From positions 1 through 50,123 of the forward strand of contig JAATGF010000142.1 in assembly GCA_015654795.1 (NCBI GenBank): a stretch of DNA of 50,123 bases. Direction: 5' to 3'. The stretch's first letter is position 1. Each line of letters opens with the position of its first letter. The notes beneath the pieces are model-generated. The model saw nothing but the letters and a program-made list of their open reading frames with translations, made no database searches and was not told where the DNA came from. This document shows, piece by piece, positions 36,248 through 45,277 of this stretch. This stretch comes from Bacteroidales bacterium (GTDB lineage Bacteria > Bacteroidota > Bacteroidia > Bacteroidales > Prolixibacteraceae). The position numbers and the translations under genes were made by a program.

Positions 36248-37831
36248 TTAGTAACCAGGATTTTGCTTCCAGTTTGGATTTCTTTCCATTTCCGTCTGAG
36301 GAATTGGAGCAAGATACCTCGTTTTTAATTGCTCGCCCGAAGTATAAGTCGGATTTAATACGTTTTCCCAATATTGCGCCTTTTCATATTCGCCCACAAC
36401 CCGTTCCGAAATAATCTGAGGGAGCAATTCTAACCGCACAATATCAAACCAACGGACACCAAACTCTCCGGCACACTCATAGGCTCTTTCATGAACTACA
36501 GAATCGCGGAAAGCAATCTGGGAAAGGCCTGAAGTAAGATCTTTTAATCCGGCACGCTGGCGAACTAAATTGATGGCGTCGTATCCATCAGCTGTTGGAG
36601 CACCGCTTGCCATAGCAGAAGCTTCAGCATAATTCAGCAAAACCATTGGGTAACGGATCAAGTCCAAAGTTTTATCAGTACTTGGATTCATTTCCAGAAT
36701 CTCAGTATCAGTTTCTTTCAATCCATCTCCCATAGTTGTACCAGGAGCGGCAACGCCATAACGAAATTTTTTATAATAAGGATGTTGAGTGTTTGTTTTG
36801 GGGTCATCCCATGCCAAAAGTTGAAATGTATCATCAGCTTGTTTCTTTTTAATAACTGTTAAGAAAGTTTCATCTGTGCGTTTACATTTCGGAGCATTTC
36901 GGAAGAAATTAACTTCAGTGCAGAAATCATGCCAACCATTTTGGCCTTTTATAGATGTTTCATCATCCGGAACACAGAACTGACCTGTGCCTCTGCGTGG
37001 AAGACCGCCAGCTGTGTTGTATTGCAGGGCAAAAATAGCTTCTGAATTATTATTCGTTTTGAAAACATCTCCATAATCGGCCACCAACGAATATTTACCT
37101 GATTGGATAACTTCTTTTGCTTTAGTTGCAGCCAATGAATAATTACTGGTTTCTTTCAACGGGTACCCGGCCATATTTAAATAAACATCGGCTAAAAGTG
37201 CTTTTGCAGCATATTTGGTAGCTTTTCCTGGTTGTCCTGGCCATGAATCAGGTAAATAAGATTCAGCTTTTTGCAGGTCGTCGAGAATTACAGTATACAC
37301 TTCTTTCATCGGTTGTCTGTCCGGGCGGTCATCAACATCAATGCTTTCGGTAACAATTGGCAGATCCCCAAAAGTCCTGGTCAAATAATAGTATGAAAGG
37401 GCACGTATGAAATACGCCTGACCAACAACATTGTTTTTCTGCGAATCGGAAGTAAATTCCACTTTATCAATGGCCGAAATGATTGCGTTAGCCTGGTAAA
37501 TGCTTCTCCAGGGACCACGCCACTGGCCCTCCATGTTTGCATTTCCGGCACTTCCCTGTAGCCGGTCAAAGTCGCGGAAATCGATCTTATTTGAACCAGG
37601 GTGGGTAGCTAAATCATCAGATCCAAAGTAAGATGTGAATCCACCTGCAAATCCCCAGGCATCATCAGGAGCCAGGGCACGGTACATCGCTGCTATTACA
37701 CCTTCAAGCTCTTCCGGTGTTTTAAAATATGTTCCAGGAGTTAAGGTAGCTTTAGGATTTTCAACCAAATCAAGACATCCTGAGAGCATCGATAACATAA
37801 AAATCGCAAATAAAAAATATCCTTTTTTCAT
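36248..37831 (-). CDS. SusD/RagB family glycan-binding lipoprotein (second pair)
   Basis: A 527-residue lipoprotein, lipobox LSMLSGC (Cys19). It shows the SusD landmarks NNVVGQAYFIRALSYYYLTR, TFGDLPIVTES, the C-terminal LIRYPMVLLNYAEASAMA, and FRDSVVHERAYECAGEFGVR with WFDIVRLE. It partners the SusC at 37866, from which it is separated by 34 bp. It differs clearly in sequence from the SusD at 9214 and probably binds a different oligosaccharide. A hairpin terminator follows it, so the operon is a plain SusC-SusD pair without an encoded accessory lipoprotein. Confidence 0.93.
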   Translation of the reverse strand: MKKGYFLFAIFMLSMLSGCLDLVENPKATLTPGTYFKTPEELEGVIAAMYRALAPDDAWGFAGGFTSYFGSDDLATHPGSNKIDFRDFDRLQGSAGNANMEGQWRGPWRSIYQANAIISAIDKVEFTSDSQKNNVVGQAYFIRALSYYYLTRTFGDLPIVTESIDVDDRPDRQPMKEVYTVILDDLQKAESYLPDSWPGQPGKATKYAAKALLADVYLNMAGYPLKETSNYSLAATKAKEVIQSGKYSLVADYGDVFKTNNNSEAIFALQYNTAGGLPRRGTGQFCVPDDETSIKGQNGWHDFCTEVNFFRNAPKCKRTDETFLTVIKKKQADDTFQLLAWDDPKTNTQHPYYKKFRYGVAAPGTTMGDGLKETDTEILEMNPSTDKTLDLIRYPMVLLNYAEASAMASGAPTADGYDAINLVRQRAGLKDLTSGLSQIAFRDSVVHERAYECAGEFGVRWFDIVRLELLPQIISERVVGEYEKAQYWENVLNPTYTSGEQLKTRYLAPIPQTEMERNPNWKQNPGY

Positions 37832-37865
37832 AATTTATTCCTTTTAAAATGATACTACTTTTGAA

Positions 37866-40800
37866 TTAGAAATCAACTCGTAAACCCAACGTGTAGGTTT
37901 TCGGATTAGGTACAACACCCATTTCAAGACCTTGTGTTCTTGCATCAGTTGAACTGTTGACTTCAGGATCAAAACCAGGGTAATTGGTAATCGTGAATAA
38001 GTTTTGCCCACTTACGAATAAATCCAATTTACTCAGGAAGATTTTATTAATCAGTCTTTTAGGTACACTATAGGTAAGCGACACGTTTTTTAACTTGATG
38101 TAACTACCGTCGTAAACAAACCGGCTACTATTAAAATAGTTGGCCGAGGTACCTCCTTGCACGGGTATATCAGTTTCGTGTTCGGGCGTCCAGGCATTTA
38201 GTACATCTTTTATAGTAGCATTTCTTGCTATTCCGTGACCTCCCCACATTGTGCCAAGTGTTTGAGAATAAATATCATTCCCTGACATTCCCTGAAACAT
38301 AATACTCAGGGTAAAGTTCTTATATTGAATATCATTACTAAACCCAAAAGAGAAATCGGGAGTACCATTTCCTATCTCCATTCTGTCTTCTGGTGTGTAC
38401 GCGTTGTCATTATTCTTATCAAAATATTTGGCATCACCCGGTTTCATTCCAAATTTAGCGGCCTCAGCTGCTTCGCTTGATTTCCAGGTTCCGAGAAATT
38501 TATATCCCCAGAATTCACTGAGTGGTTTGCCTACTATTAACCGTGAAACACCAGCTCCGAAAGTTCCAATTCCGTTTGCCTCCAGATTATTTTCGCCCAT
38601 TAAGTCAACAACCTTATTTCTGTTGAATGAAATTGTAAAGTTTGTTGTCCAGCTAAAATTCTTTTTTGAAACAGGCAAACCGCTTAATGATGCCTCAAAT
38701 CCTTTATTGTTCAATTTACCCATATTGCGGTTATAGTTTCCTCCTCCCATGTAGTAAGGAGCAGCATAAGAGTATAATAAATCGTCAACATCCTTATTGT
38801 AATAATCTGCAGTAAAAGTCAATTTACCGTTATACAGAATTACATCTACCCCAAAGTCTGTTTGTTTGGCATGTTCCCACGACAATTTTTTGGAAACAGC
38901 AGTTCCCAGAGGGGTTGTAGGGATGGCTGTCGTTCCGTCATAATAATATGGGTTACCTGTATTTACCTGCGCAATTGTCGAATAAGCACCAACAGCCTGA
39001 TTTCCGGTTTCACCATAACTTAATCTGACTTTTAAACCGGAAATAACCGGATGATCTTTCAAAAAGTTTTCCTGAGCAATATTCCATGCAATTGCGGCAG
39101 AAGGGAAATTATCATATTTGTCGGTCAGTTTTGATGAACCATCCCGGCGAACACTCATCGTTACCAAATAACGATTCTTGTACGCATAATTTATACGAAA
39201 CATATACGATTGTAATGCATCAGAAGAATATCCCGAAGAAGTAAGCTGCGTACCACCTAATCCTAAGTTATAATAGGTTAGGGCCTGAGTAGACAGATTT
39301 CGGGCAGTTGCAGTGACATTTACATTTTCGTATTTGCTTTGTTCATACAGCAAAGTTGCAGTAAGGTGATGATCTCCAAAATTTTTATCGTAAGTTAAAA
39401 AGTTACTGTTTTGCCACGATTTCCAATCATTAGAATAGATGACAGCTTCAGACGTACTGTTAGTCAACGGACCGGAATATCTCTGATTAAACTGAGTCCC
39501 GGTTGAATAGGTATTATTCGAGGTAAAAGTAAGGCCATCTAATATTTTATAAGTTAAGATACCTGTACCAACTGTAGTTTTGCTACTGTTGTCGTCGAGT
39601 CTGTCATACGATTGTGCTACCGGATTGTAACCATTGGATGCCCATGCTGAACTTAGATTATAATTACCTTGGCTATTCCTGATGGGTAAAGTAGGATCAA
39701 AAATTAACGCACTTGCAAATGGATCATATACGTCGCCACCAAAATTATTATTTCTGCTTTTGGGTTCGATATACGAAAAGTTGAATTTGAAATCCAAACG
39801 GTCATTCGCCTTTACATCTAAATTGGCCCTTACATTCGATTTTTTATAATACGAATTAATCAACATCCCGGGCTGATCTAAACTATTAAATGAAACACGG
39901 TAACGAACAGCGTTAGTCCCACCGGAAACGCTTAAATCATAATTTTTTACCCAAGGATTTCTGGTAACGGCATCAAGCCACTTAGTACCGCCTGAGGCCT
40001 GCAATTGTGAGATTTCAGCATCAGAAAAAGATCCGGCCTTAGTATATTTATTAATGACCTGAGCAAATTCAGCGCCCGACAAAAGATCCATTTCCCCAGG
40101 TAGACTCAGATTACTGAACCATGTGTTAAAACTAACAACCGTTTTCCCTGATTTCCCTGATTTTGTAGTGATCAAAACAACGCCATTTGTTCCTCTGGAA
40201 CCATATATTGCAGTAGAAGATGCATCTTTCAGAATCTCAATTGATTCAATGTCATTCGGATTTAATGCATCAATTCCACCTCCAATATTTCCATCAATAA
40301 CGTAGAGTGGTTCGTTACTCCCGGTGATTGAACTCGCCCCCCGGATCTTTACAGATAACCCTTTCCCCGGTTGGCCACTACTGCTTATTACCTGTACTCC
40401 GGGTGTTGTTCCTTGTAACGATTGCTCGATACGGGTAATTGGCCTTTTAACCAATTCTTCAGTTTTAATTGAACTTACAGCTCCGGTCACATCCGATTTT
40501 CTTTGAACCCCGTAACCTACAGCAACAACTTCAACGAGTTCGATGGTCTCTTCCTGCATAACCACATCGACTTTCTGATTTCCATTAACAGGAACTTCCT
40601 GAGTTTTCAGACCTACAAATGAGAAAACAAGAACCCCATTTTCGGGAACCCTGCTTAATGAGTATTGACCATCTGCGTCGGTGAGTGCTCCGTTTGAGGT
40701 TCCTTTAACCACGATTGTTACACCTGGAATGGGACTACCAGTACCATCTGTAACTTTTCCGGTGATAGTTTTTCCTTGCTGCGACAAATTCTGATCCTTT

Positions 40801-40946
40801 ATAATGTTATCAGAATAATTAGCTGATACCTGAAAAGAACATAGAATTAGGAACAAAAAAAGTGTCCAATCTCTTAGAAAAAAATGCTTCTTTCTTAAAT
40901 AACAGTTTGTTTCATGTTTTTTCATAGTTTGAATAAAATTTTTCAT
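37866..40946 (-). CDS. SusC/RagA TonB-dependent receptor (second pair, no STN domain)
   Basis: A 1026-residue receptor. The signal segment is LFLFLILCSFQVSA after a long basic N-terminus; Met8 is an alternative start. There is no STN domain. The chain begins with a carboxypeptidase-D-like repeat (ITGKVTDGTGSPIPGVTIVV), the TonB box region (EVVAVGYGVQRKSDVTGAVS), the plug (VKIRGASSITGSNEPLYVID) and a barrel ending YTLGLRVDF. Lacking STN, it should not depend on sigma/FecR signalling and is more likely controlled by another type of regulator; a palindrome lies upstream at 41687. Its leader is disrupted by an inserted 436-bp element and by short duplications of its own first codons. Confidence 0.93.
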   Translation of the reverse strand: MKNFIQTMKKHETNCYLRKKHFFLRDWTLFLFLILCSFQVSANYSDNIIKDQNLSQQGKTITGKVTDGTGSPIPGVTIVVKGTSNGALTDADGQYSLSRVPENGVLVFSFVGLKTQEVPVNGNQKVDVVMQEETIELVEVVAVGYGVQRKSDVTGAVSSIKTEELVKRPITRIEQSLQGTTPGVQVISSSGQPGKGLSVKIRGASSITGSNEPLYVIDGNIGGGIDALNPNDIESIEILKDASSTAIYGSRGTNGVVLITTKSGKSGKTVVSFNTWFSNLSLPGEMDLLSGAEFAQVINKYTKAGSFSDAEISQLQASGGTKWLDAVTRNPWVKNYDLSVSGGTNAVRYRVSFNSLDQPGMLINSYYKKSNVRANLDVKANDRLDFKFNFSYIEPKSRNNNFGGDVYDPFASALIFDPTLPIRNSQGNYNLSSAWASNGYNPVAQSYDRLDDNSSKTTVGTGILTYKILDGLTFTSNNTYSTGTQFNQRYSGPLTNSTSEAVIYSNDWKSWQNSNFLTYDKNFGDHHLTATLLYEQSKYENVNVTATARNLSTQALTYYNLGLGGTQLTSSGYSSDALQSYMFRINYAYKNRYLVTMSVRRDGSSKLTDKYDNFPSAAIAWNIAQENFLKDHPVISGLKVRLSYGETGNQAVGAYSTIAQVNTGNPYYYDGTTAIPTTPLGTAVSKKLSWEHAKQTDFGVDVILYNGKLTFTADYYNKDVDDLLYSYAAPYYMGGGNYNRNMGKLNNKGFEASLSGLPVSKKNFSWTTNFTISFNRNKVVDLMGENNLEANGIGTFGAGVSRLIVGKPLSEFWGYKFLGTWKSSEAAEAAKFGMKPGDAKYFDKNNDNAYTPEDRMEIGNGTPDFSFGFSNDIQYKNFTLSIMFQGMSGNDIYSQTLGTMWGGHGIARNATIKDVLNAWTPEHETDIPVQGGTSANYFNSSRFVYDGSYIKLKNVSLTYSVPKRLINKIFLSKLDLFVSGQNLFTITNYPGFDPEVNSSTDARTQGLEMGVVPNPKTYTLGLRVDF

Positions 40947-41027
40947 AGTTTGAATTAAAGTTGTAAATTAAAAAACATCATTTTTTAGAAAAAATGCTTC
41001 TCTCTTAAATAACAGTTTGTTTTTCAT

Positions 41028-41463
41028 AAGTACTGCGAATAAATAGATGTCGTATTCTCTGTATTTGTTTACTTTCAAAAGGCAGTAAAATAAAAATACA
41101 TGATATCAACGTAATACAAAAATCACTTTCTATTGTAAAATGTCTGAATCTCTTAGTTATCGGTTAACTCTTTCGCGGCCTCTGGTGGCCCCTCAGTTTA
41201 ATTTGATCTGAATCAGGTAAATCTTCCCGACCTTTATCGTACCGATAAAGGCACCACCACGCGTCCTTCGTATCTGGTCTGTATTAACTCCGCACCTTCC
41301 CCGTATCAAAATCAGGTCTTTTTTTTCTGTAATCGTTTATGAAATAGGGATGATGCATTAGTCCATATAGGAAAAACCTGAAGGCCTACATAAGTATCAA
41401 CGATGTATTGCAAAATACAATTCAGCCTTTACAAAATACGACATTATATCATTTCCGGTACTT
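41028..41463. mobile_element. MITE-like non-coding element (copy D) in the SusC leader
   Basis: A 436-bp segment bounded by inverted 29-bp ends (41028-41056 and 41435-41463). Both begin AAGTAC and end ATGTCGTATT, with a variable middle. It is flanked by a perfect 14-bp direct repeat AGTTTGTTTTTCAT (41014-41027 and 41464-41477), as a target duplication would be, although AGTTTGTTTTTCAT-like repeats also exist nearby. It has no open frame of note. Inside is a perfect 9-bp hairpin CCTTTATCG-TAC-CGATAAAGG (41231-41251). The same terminal motif occurs in copies at 17836-18244, 42012 and 45037. Confidence 0.7.
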
Positions 41464-41660
41464 AGTTTGTTTTTCATAGCTTGTTTTTCATAATTCATAG
41501 TTTGTTTTTCATAGTTTGAATTAAAAAACATCATTTCATTCATTGATGATGATGAATTGATTTTTTGAGTGGTTTAACAGTTTTTACATAAGCAAAGTTT
41601 TTAAGGAATTAATTCATATCGATAACGGGAACAAAATTAAAGAGGGGTGATTAATATTAG

Positions 41661-41719
41661 GATTAATATTTGCTAAATGCGGGTATAATTATTTATTAAT
41701 TTTTTATTAATAAATAATT
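41661..41719 (-). promoter_or_regulatory. palindromic operator candidate upstream of SusC (second pair)
   Basis: A perfect inverted repeat with 14-bp arms, AATTATTTATTAAT-N5-ATTAATAAATAATT (41687-41719), next to GATTAATATTTGCTAAATG (41661-41679). Its core TTATTAAT-N5-ATTAATAA and the neighbouring ATTAATA(C/T)TT..TAAATG motif are shared with 23500-23543. It now lies 740 bp from the SusC start, but only about 300 bp if the 436-bp inserted element is removed, similar to the distance in the other operon. Confidence 0.5.
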
Positions 41720-42011
41720 CAACATATCCCAAATGGCTTATCGGTCTGAAAAACAGTTAATTTGTGAGAATGGATAGCTTTATGAGAATGGATAGCGAGA
41801 ACATGAATTAACCCGATTTTAACCTGTGCGGAGGTATCACTGTATTTTAATGAGGATTTATGGATTGCTGCATATAAATTTGAACAGAATCAACGACATG
41901 AATTACCCCATTTCCTATAGAAAATCAGTAAGACTGATTCTCGTCTCTTGAAGATAAATTGCATTCAAATCTTATTTTCCTTTGAGATTCGGATGCGATT
42001 ATTGGATATAT
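41720..42011. other. intergenic spacer between divergent operons
   Basis: It contains a short direct repeat AGAATGGATAGC (near 41768-41779 and 41784-41797) but no open frame, RNA or terminator that I recognise. It separates the minus-strand SusC operon from repeat copy C and the plus-strand receptor. Confidence 0.35.
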
Positions 42012-42130
42012 AAGTACCAGAAATGAAATAATGTCGTATTCACAAAAACGGGAAAAGGCGAGTCAAGTCAGGACGAGAGACAGAGAGAGGGAGTGTATTA
42101 AACCAGGTATGGACCAAACACAGAGCAGGT
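42012..42130 (+). repeat. dispersed non-coding repeat element, copy C (truncated)
   Basis: The 29-bp terminal motif (42012-42040: AAGTACCAG, then ATGTCGTATT) is followed by CACAAAAACGGGAAAAGGCG, matching the left arm of the copy at 45037. A purine-rich stretch follows, then three 11-bp units (CAGGTATGGAC, CAAACACAGAG, CAGGTAAAACC). The right arm found in copies A and B is missing. From 42131 to 42489 I see only AT-rich leader sequence for the downstream receptor gene and no confident promoter. Confidence 0.6.
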
Positions 42131-42489
42131 AAAACCTTTTCAAAACATGTTTTTACAAGAAATATGTAGCTAATTTTTCACGGACGCCGAAGGAAATATA
42201 ATCATAATATAGGGTTTGGCCCCTTTTCTTATTGACCCACCTCAACCGTTACAGAGTTCCCTTTCTTCTGCGTTTTCCCCTGGATTACTTTTTTTAATCC
42301 GCTTTTCTGATTCGCCCAGTTAAGTATTTGTTGTTCGAAAATGAACACCAACTGTTCAGATTTGTAGAAAAGCAATGTGCTGGTTATTTTCAGTATGCTT
42401 ATGTATGAAATTGGTATATAGTGCGGTGTGTTGTTTGGCACGAATGATGACAATCTTGGTCAGGAATATTAAAACTTTAAATTTATATT

Positions 42490-44859
42490 ATGCGACCAAA
42501 TTTTATCATTTTAATCCTGACTTTGTTCCCGCTACTGGGACTTGCCCAAAACCAGATAAAAGGAATAGTAAATGATCCCGCAACATCAAATCCGGTTTCA
42601 TATGCAACTGTTGCGTTGTACTCATTGCCGGATTCAACGATGAAGACCGGAGTTGTAACTAATCAGGACGGGCTATTTGCTTTTAATAACCTCAAGAAGG
42701 GGTTGTACTTCTATGAGGTTAGTTTTGTGGGATTTAAGTCAAGCCGAAGTAAATCAATTTCACTAGATGGAAAACAGGGTGTTGTCGATTCAGGGAAAAT
42801 TCTTTTGGAGGAGAAGACTGAAACGCTTGCCCAGGTAGAGGTTGTTGGTGAACGGCTCAAAGGTACTGAAGCAGTTGATCGTACGATTTACACGATCCCC
42901 GAATCTGCCGTTAAGGTTGCGGGATCAGGAACAGATATTTTACGGCGTATTCCATCTGTACAGGTCGATTTAAGTAATAATATTTCACTTCAGGGAAACA
43001 CCAATATCCTGATTTTGATTGACGGGAAAGAGCGCGATAATAATTTTATTGCACAGCTCGATCCCAAGAGTATTGACAAAGTTGAGGTTATCACTAATCC
43101 TTCTTCGAAATATGATGCCGGCGTACGCGGAGTGATCAATGTTATTCTGAAAAAAGAGAAACGTCAGGGGATCAGCGGTTCTGCCGATCTTGAAATACCA
43201 ACCAACAGTGACCATTATATCTCATCATCTTATGGTTCACTTGATTATGGAACCGGGAAATTCAGGTTTTTCAGTTCGGTGAACAGCCATGCCGAAGGTT
43301 TCGCGAATGTAAAAGATTTTAACAGTGAAAATGGATCAAGTCTGTATCAGGCGAAGGGTGATGGTCGGTTTAGTTTTGGTATGGCAGTTATCCACTATGG
43401 GTTTGACTATTTTATCAATGATAAAAATACCTTTAACTTTTATGCAAACTATAATCCAACCCAGTTTAATATGGATTATAATCTTCAAAACAAGATGATT
43501 GATAATGGGGAAGTTAGCAACAGTTTTACCACTGATTCCAAATCGCATGACTCGCGTAATGGTCAGTTTTACTCTATCTTTTATAAAAAGGAGATGAAAA
43601 AACAGGGACATCAGATTACACTTGACCTAAGCTACTATGACTCTAAGGCTACTACAAATAACAGCTATATTGAACAGCAGTATTTACCCGATTTCTCATC
43701 TCCGACAGATCAACCAACGACGAGAACCGAAAAATTGATGCCGGGAAGACAATCGGTAAATACAAAAATTGATTACACGTTACCAATCAATGATAAATAT
43801 TCCTTTGAAGCCGGTGTTCAGAACTACATGCAATATATTGATGATCAATATGATTATTCGAACAGCGCCTCCAGTTTTTTCGATTATAAAGAAATTCGTT
43901 ATGCAGGTTATTCAAGGTTAAGCACCAAGTTCAAGAAATTAAGCATTCAGGGTGGTTTGCGTGCTGAGTATTCCGATATTTATATTTCGGATGCGAAAAC
44001 AACTGATTACTTCTTTTTACTTCCAAATGCGTCTGTTCAGTATTCTTTTGAAAATCAGCAGAGTTTGAAATTATTATTTACAAGGTCAATCGATCGGCCC
44101 GGGAGTGGTGATCTGAATCCGTCGGTCACCGTTGTAGATGCTTACAATATTTCGCGAGGAAACCCACACCTTGATCCGTCATACACAAACAGAATCCAGC
44201 TTACATACAGCAAAAATATCAATTCAAGTTTTATTTCGCCTGAGCTATATTACGACCATAAGGGTGATGTATATCAAAAAGTTATTAAAGTGAATAGCCA
44301 GAATGTAAGTGAAAGTTATATCGACAATCTGGGTACTGCTGACGAATTTGGACTTGGCCTGTCAGCATCAATAAAAGTGAACAAATGGTTGATGATCAAC
44401 CCCTATTTCAGGGGATTTTATAGTCACACAAATAGTTTTGTTAATGCAGATTTTAATATTGATGCAAAGGAAGATTTCGCATGGATGGGAAATATTTATG
44501 CAACGGCAACGCTTACGAAGGGTCTTAATTTTTGGTGTTATGCAACTTACGCAAGTCCGGTAACTACAATGCAGAGTACGCGTTACCGGGATGCGCTTTA
44601 TCTGGTTGGTTTTGAAAAAAGTATCTGGAAAGATAAAGGTAAGATCGGAATTAACTGGTACGAACCTTTTAAGTCAGATTTCAGATTTAACCGTGTTGTC
44701 GCTAAAGGTTCCGGAATCTATCAGGATGATGATAATTTTGTAAAACTTCGGACGCTTATATCCTTGAAATTCACCTATCGTTTTAACAAAGGGAAAGAGG
44801 TGAAAAAACTTGAACGCCAGAAAAGTCTCGAAAGCGACGGGAAAGGCGGATTAGGCTAG
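42490..44859 (+). CDS. outer-membrane beta-barrel TonB-dependent receptor family protein
   Basis: A 789-residue protein with signal peptide MRPNFIILILTLFPLLGLAQ, a carboxypeptidase regulatory-like domain (residues about 22-105, SNPVSYATVALYSLPDS; SFVGFKSSRSKSI), a plug domain (GTDILRRIPSVQVDLSNNIS; ILILIDGKERDNN; IDKVEVITNPSSKYDAGVRG) and an outer-membrane beta-barrel of the 'OMP_b-brl_3' type ending FKFTYRFNKGKE. It is shorter than SusC and has no SusD partner. Proteins of this group are common orphan receptors in Bacteroidota; ligand unknown. It is a single-gene plus-strand unit with its own terminator, flanked on both sides by copies of the dispersed repeat in the same orientation. Confidence 0.87.
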   Translation: MRPNFIILILTLFPLLGLAQNQIKGIVNDPATSNPVSYATVALYSLPDSTMKTGVVTNQDGLFAFNNLKKGLYFYEVSFVGFKSSRSKSISLDGKQGVVDSGKILLEEKTETLAQVEVVGERLKGTEAVDRTIYTIPESAVKVAGSGTDILRRIPSVQVDLSNNISLQGNTNILILIDGKERDNNFIAQLDPKSIDKVEVITNPSSKYDAGVRGVINVILKKEKRQGISGSADLEIPTNSDHYISSSYGSLDYGTGKFRFFSSVNSHAEGFANVKDFNSENGSSLYQAKGDGRFSFGMAVIHYGFDYFINDKNTFNFYANYNPTQFNMDYNLQNKMIDNGEVSNSFTTDSKSHDSRNGQFYSIFYKKEMKKQGHQITLDLSYYDSKATTNNSYIEQQYLPDFSSPTDQPTTRTEKLMPGRQSVNTKIDYTLPINDKYSFEAGVQNYMQYIDDQYDYSNSASSFFDYKEIRYAGYSRLSTKFKKLSIQGGLRAEYSDIYISDAKTTDYFFLLPNASVQYSFENQQSLKLLFTRSIDRPGSGDLNPSVTVVDAYNISRGNPHLDPSYTNRIQLTYSKNINSSFISPELYYDHKGDVYQKVIKVNSQNVSESYIDNLGTADEFGLGLSASIKVNKWLMINPYFRGFYSHTNSFVNADFNIDAKEDFAWMGNIYATATLTKGLNFWCYATYASPVTTMQSTRYRDALYLVGFEKSIWKDKGKIGINWYEPFKSDFRFNRVVAKGSGIYQDDDNFVKLRTLISLKFTYRFNKGKEVKKLERQKSLESDGKGGLG

Positions 44860-44884
44860 TCAGCATCCGTATCCACATATTTTT

Positions 44885-44939
44885 CAAGAGGTTGCCCTAT
44901 TGGTCGGAGAACAGGATCAAAGGCAATCTCTTGTTTTTT
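44885..44939 (+). terminator. rho-independent terminator of the beta-barrel receptor gene
   Basis: Inverted repeat CAAGAGGTTGCC (44885-44896) with GGCAATCTCTTG (44922-44933), a 25-nt loop, and a run of six T at 44934-44939. It lies 26 bp after the receptor stop codon on the plus strand. Confidence 0.7.
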
Positions 44940-45036
44940 GAAGTTTTTATTTGTATCTTTATGCGTTAATAGATTTATTTTTAGGACTTAAATTTGCTTG
45001 CCTAAATATTTCTCATGAGGTTGTAGATTTTATCAT

Positions 45037-45277
45037 AAGTACCAGCCAGAAATGAAATAATGTCGTATTTGCAAAAGCGTGAAAAGGCGATGGGGCGAGT
45101 CAAAGAATCTTTGATAAACGCGGCATGAACCAAACATGAATCAAACATGAATCAAACATGAATCAAACATGAATCAAACATAGAGCAGGTATAGAGCGGG
45201 TACGAGGGAAATATGGAGCAAACCCATCCGGGCTGTTTGTTTCAATTATGATGAATATGTATTAAAAGCGCACTGTG
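45037..45277 (+). repeat. dispersed non-coding repeat element, copy B, with eight 11-bp tandem units
   Basis: It begins with the terminal motif (45037-45069, AAGTACCAGCC, then ATGTCGTATT), followed by the left arm GAAAAGGCGATGGGGCGA. From 45131 to 45218 there are exactly eight 11-bp units: four CAAACATGAAT, then CAAACATAGAG, CAGGTATAGAG, CGGGTACGAGG and GAAATATGGAG. The right arm is CCCATCCGGGCTGTTTGTTT, ending AAAAGCGCACTGTG. The same order is present in copy A at 17836-18244 on the other strand. I did not find an inverted second terminus on its right side. Confidence 0.7.

Noticed and set aside
42229-42453. A 74-codon minus-strand frame upstream of the beta-barrel receptor
   Set aside because: There is no family resemblance or plausible context; it falls in the receptor's leader region.
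45131-45218. The 11-bp tandem repeats considered as a CRISPR array
   Set aside because: There are no spacers between units, the unit is far too short and no cas genes are present.
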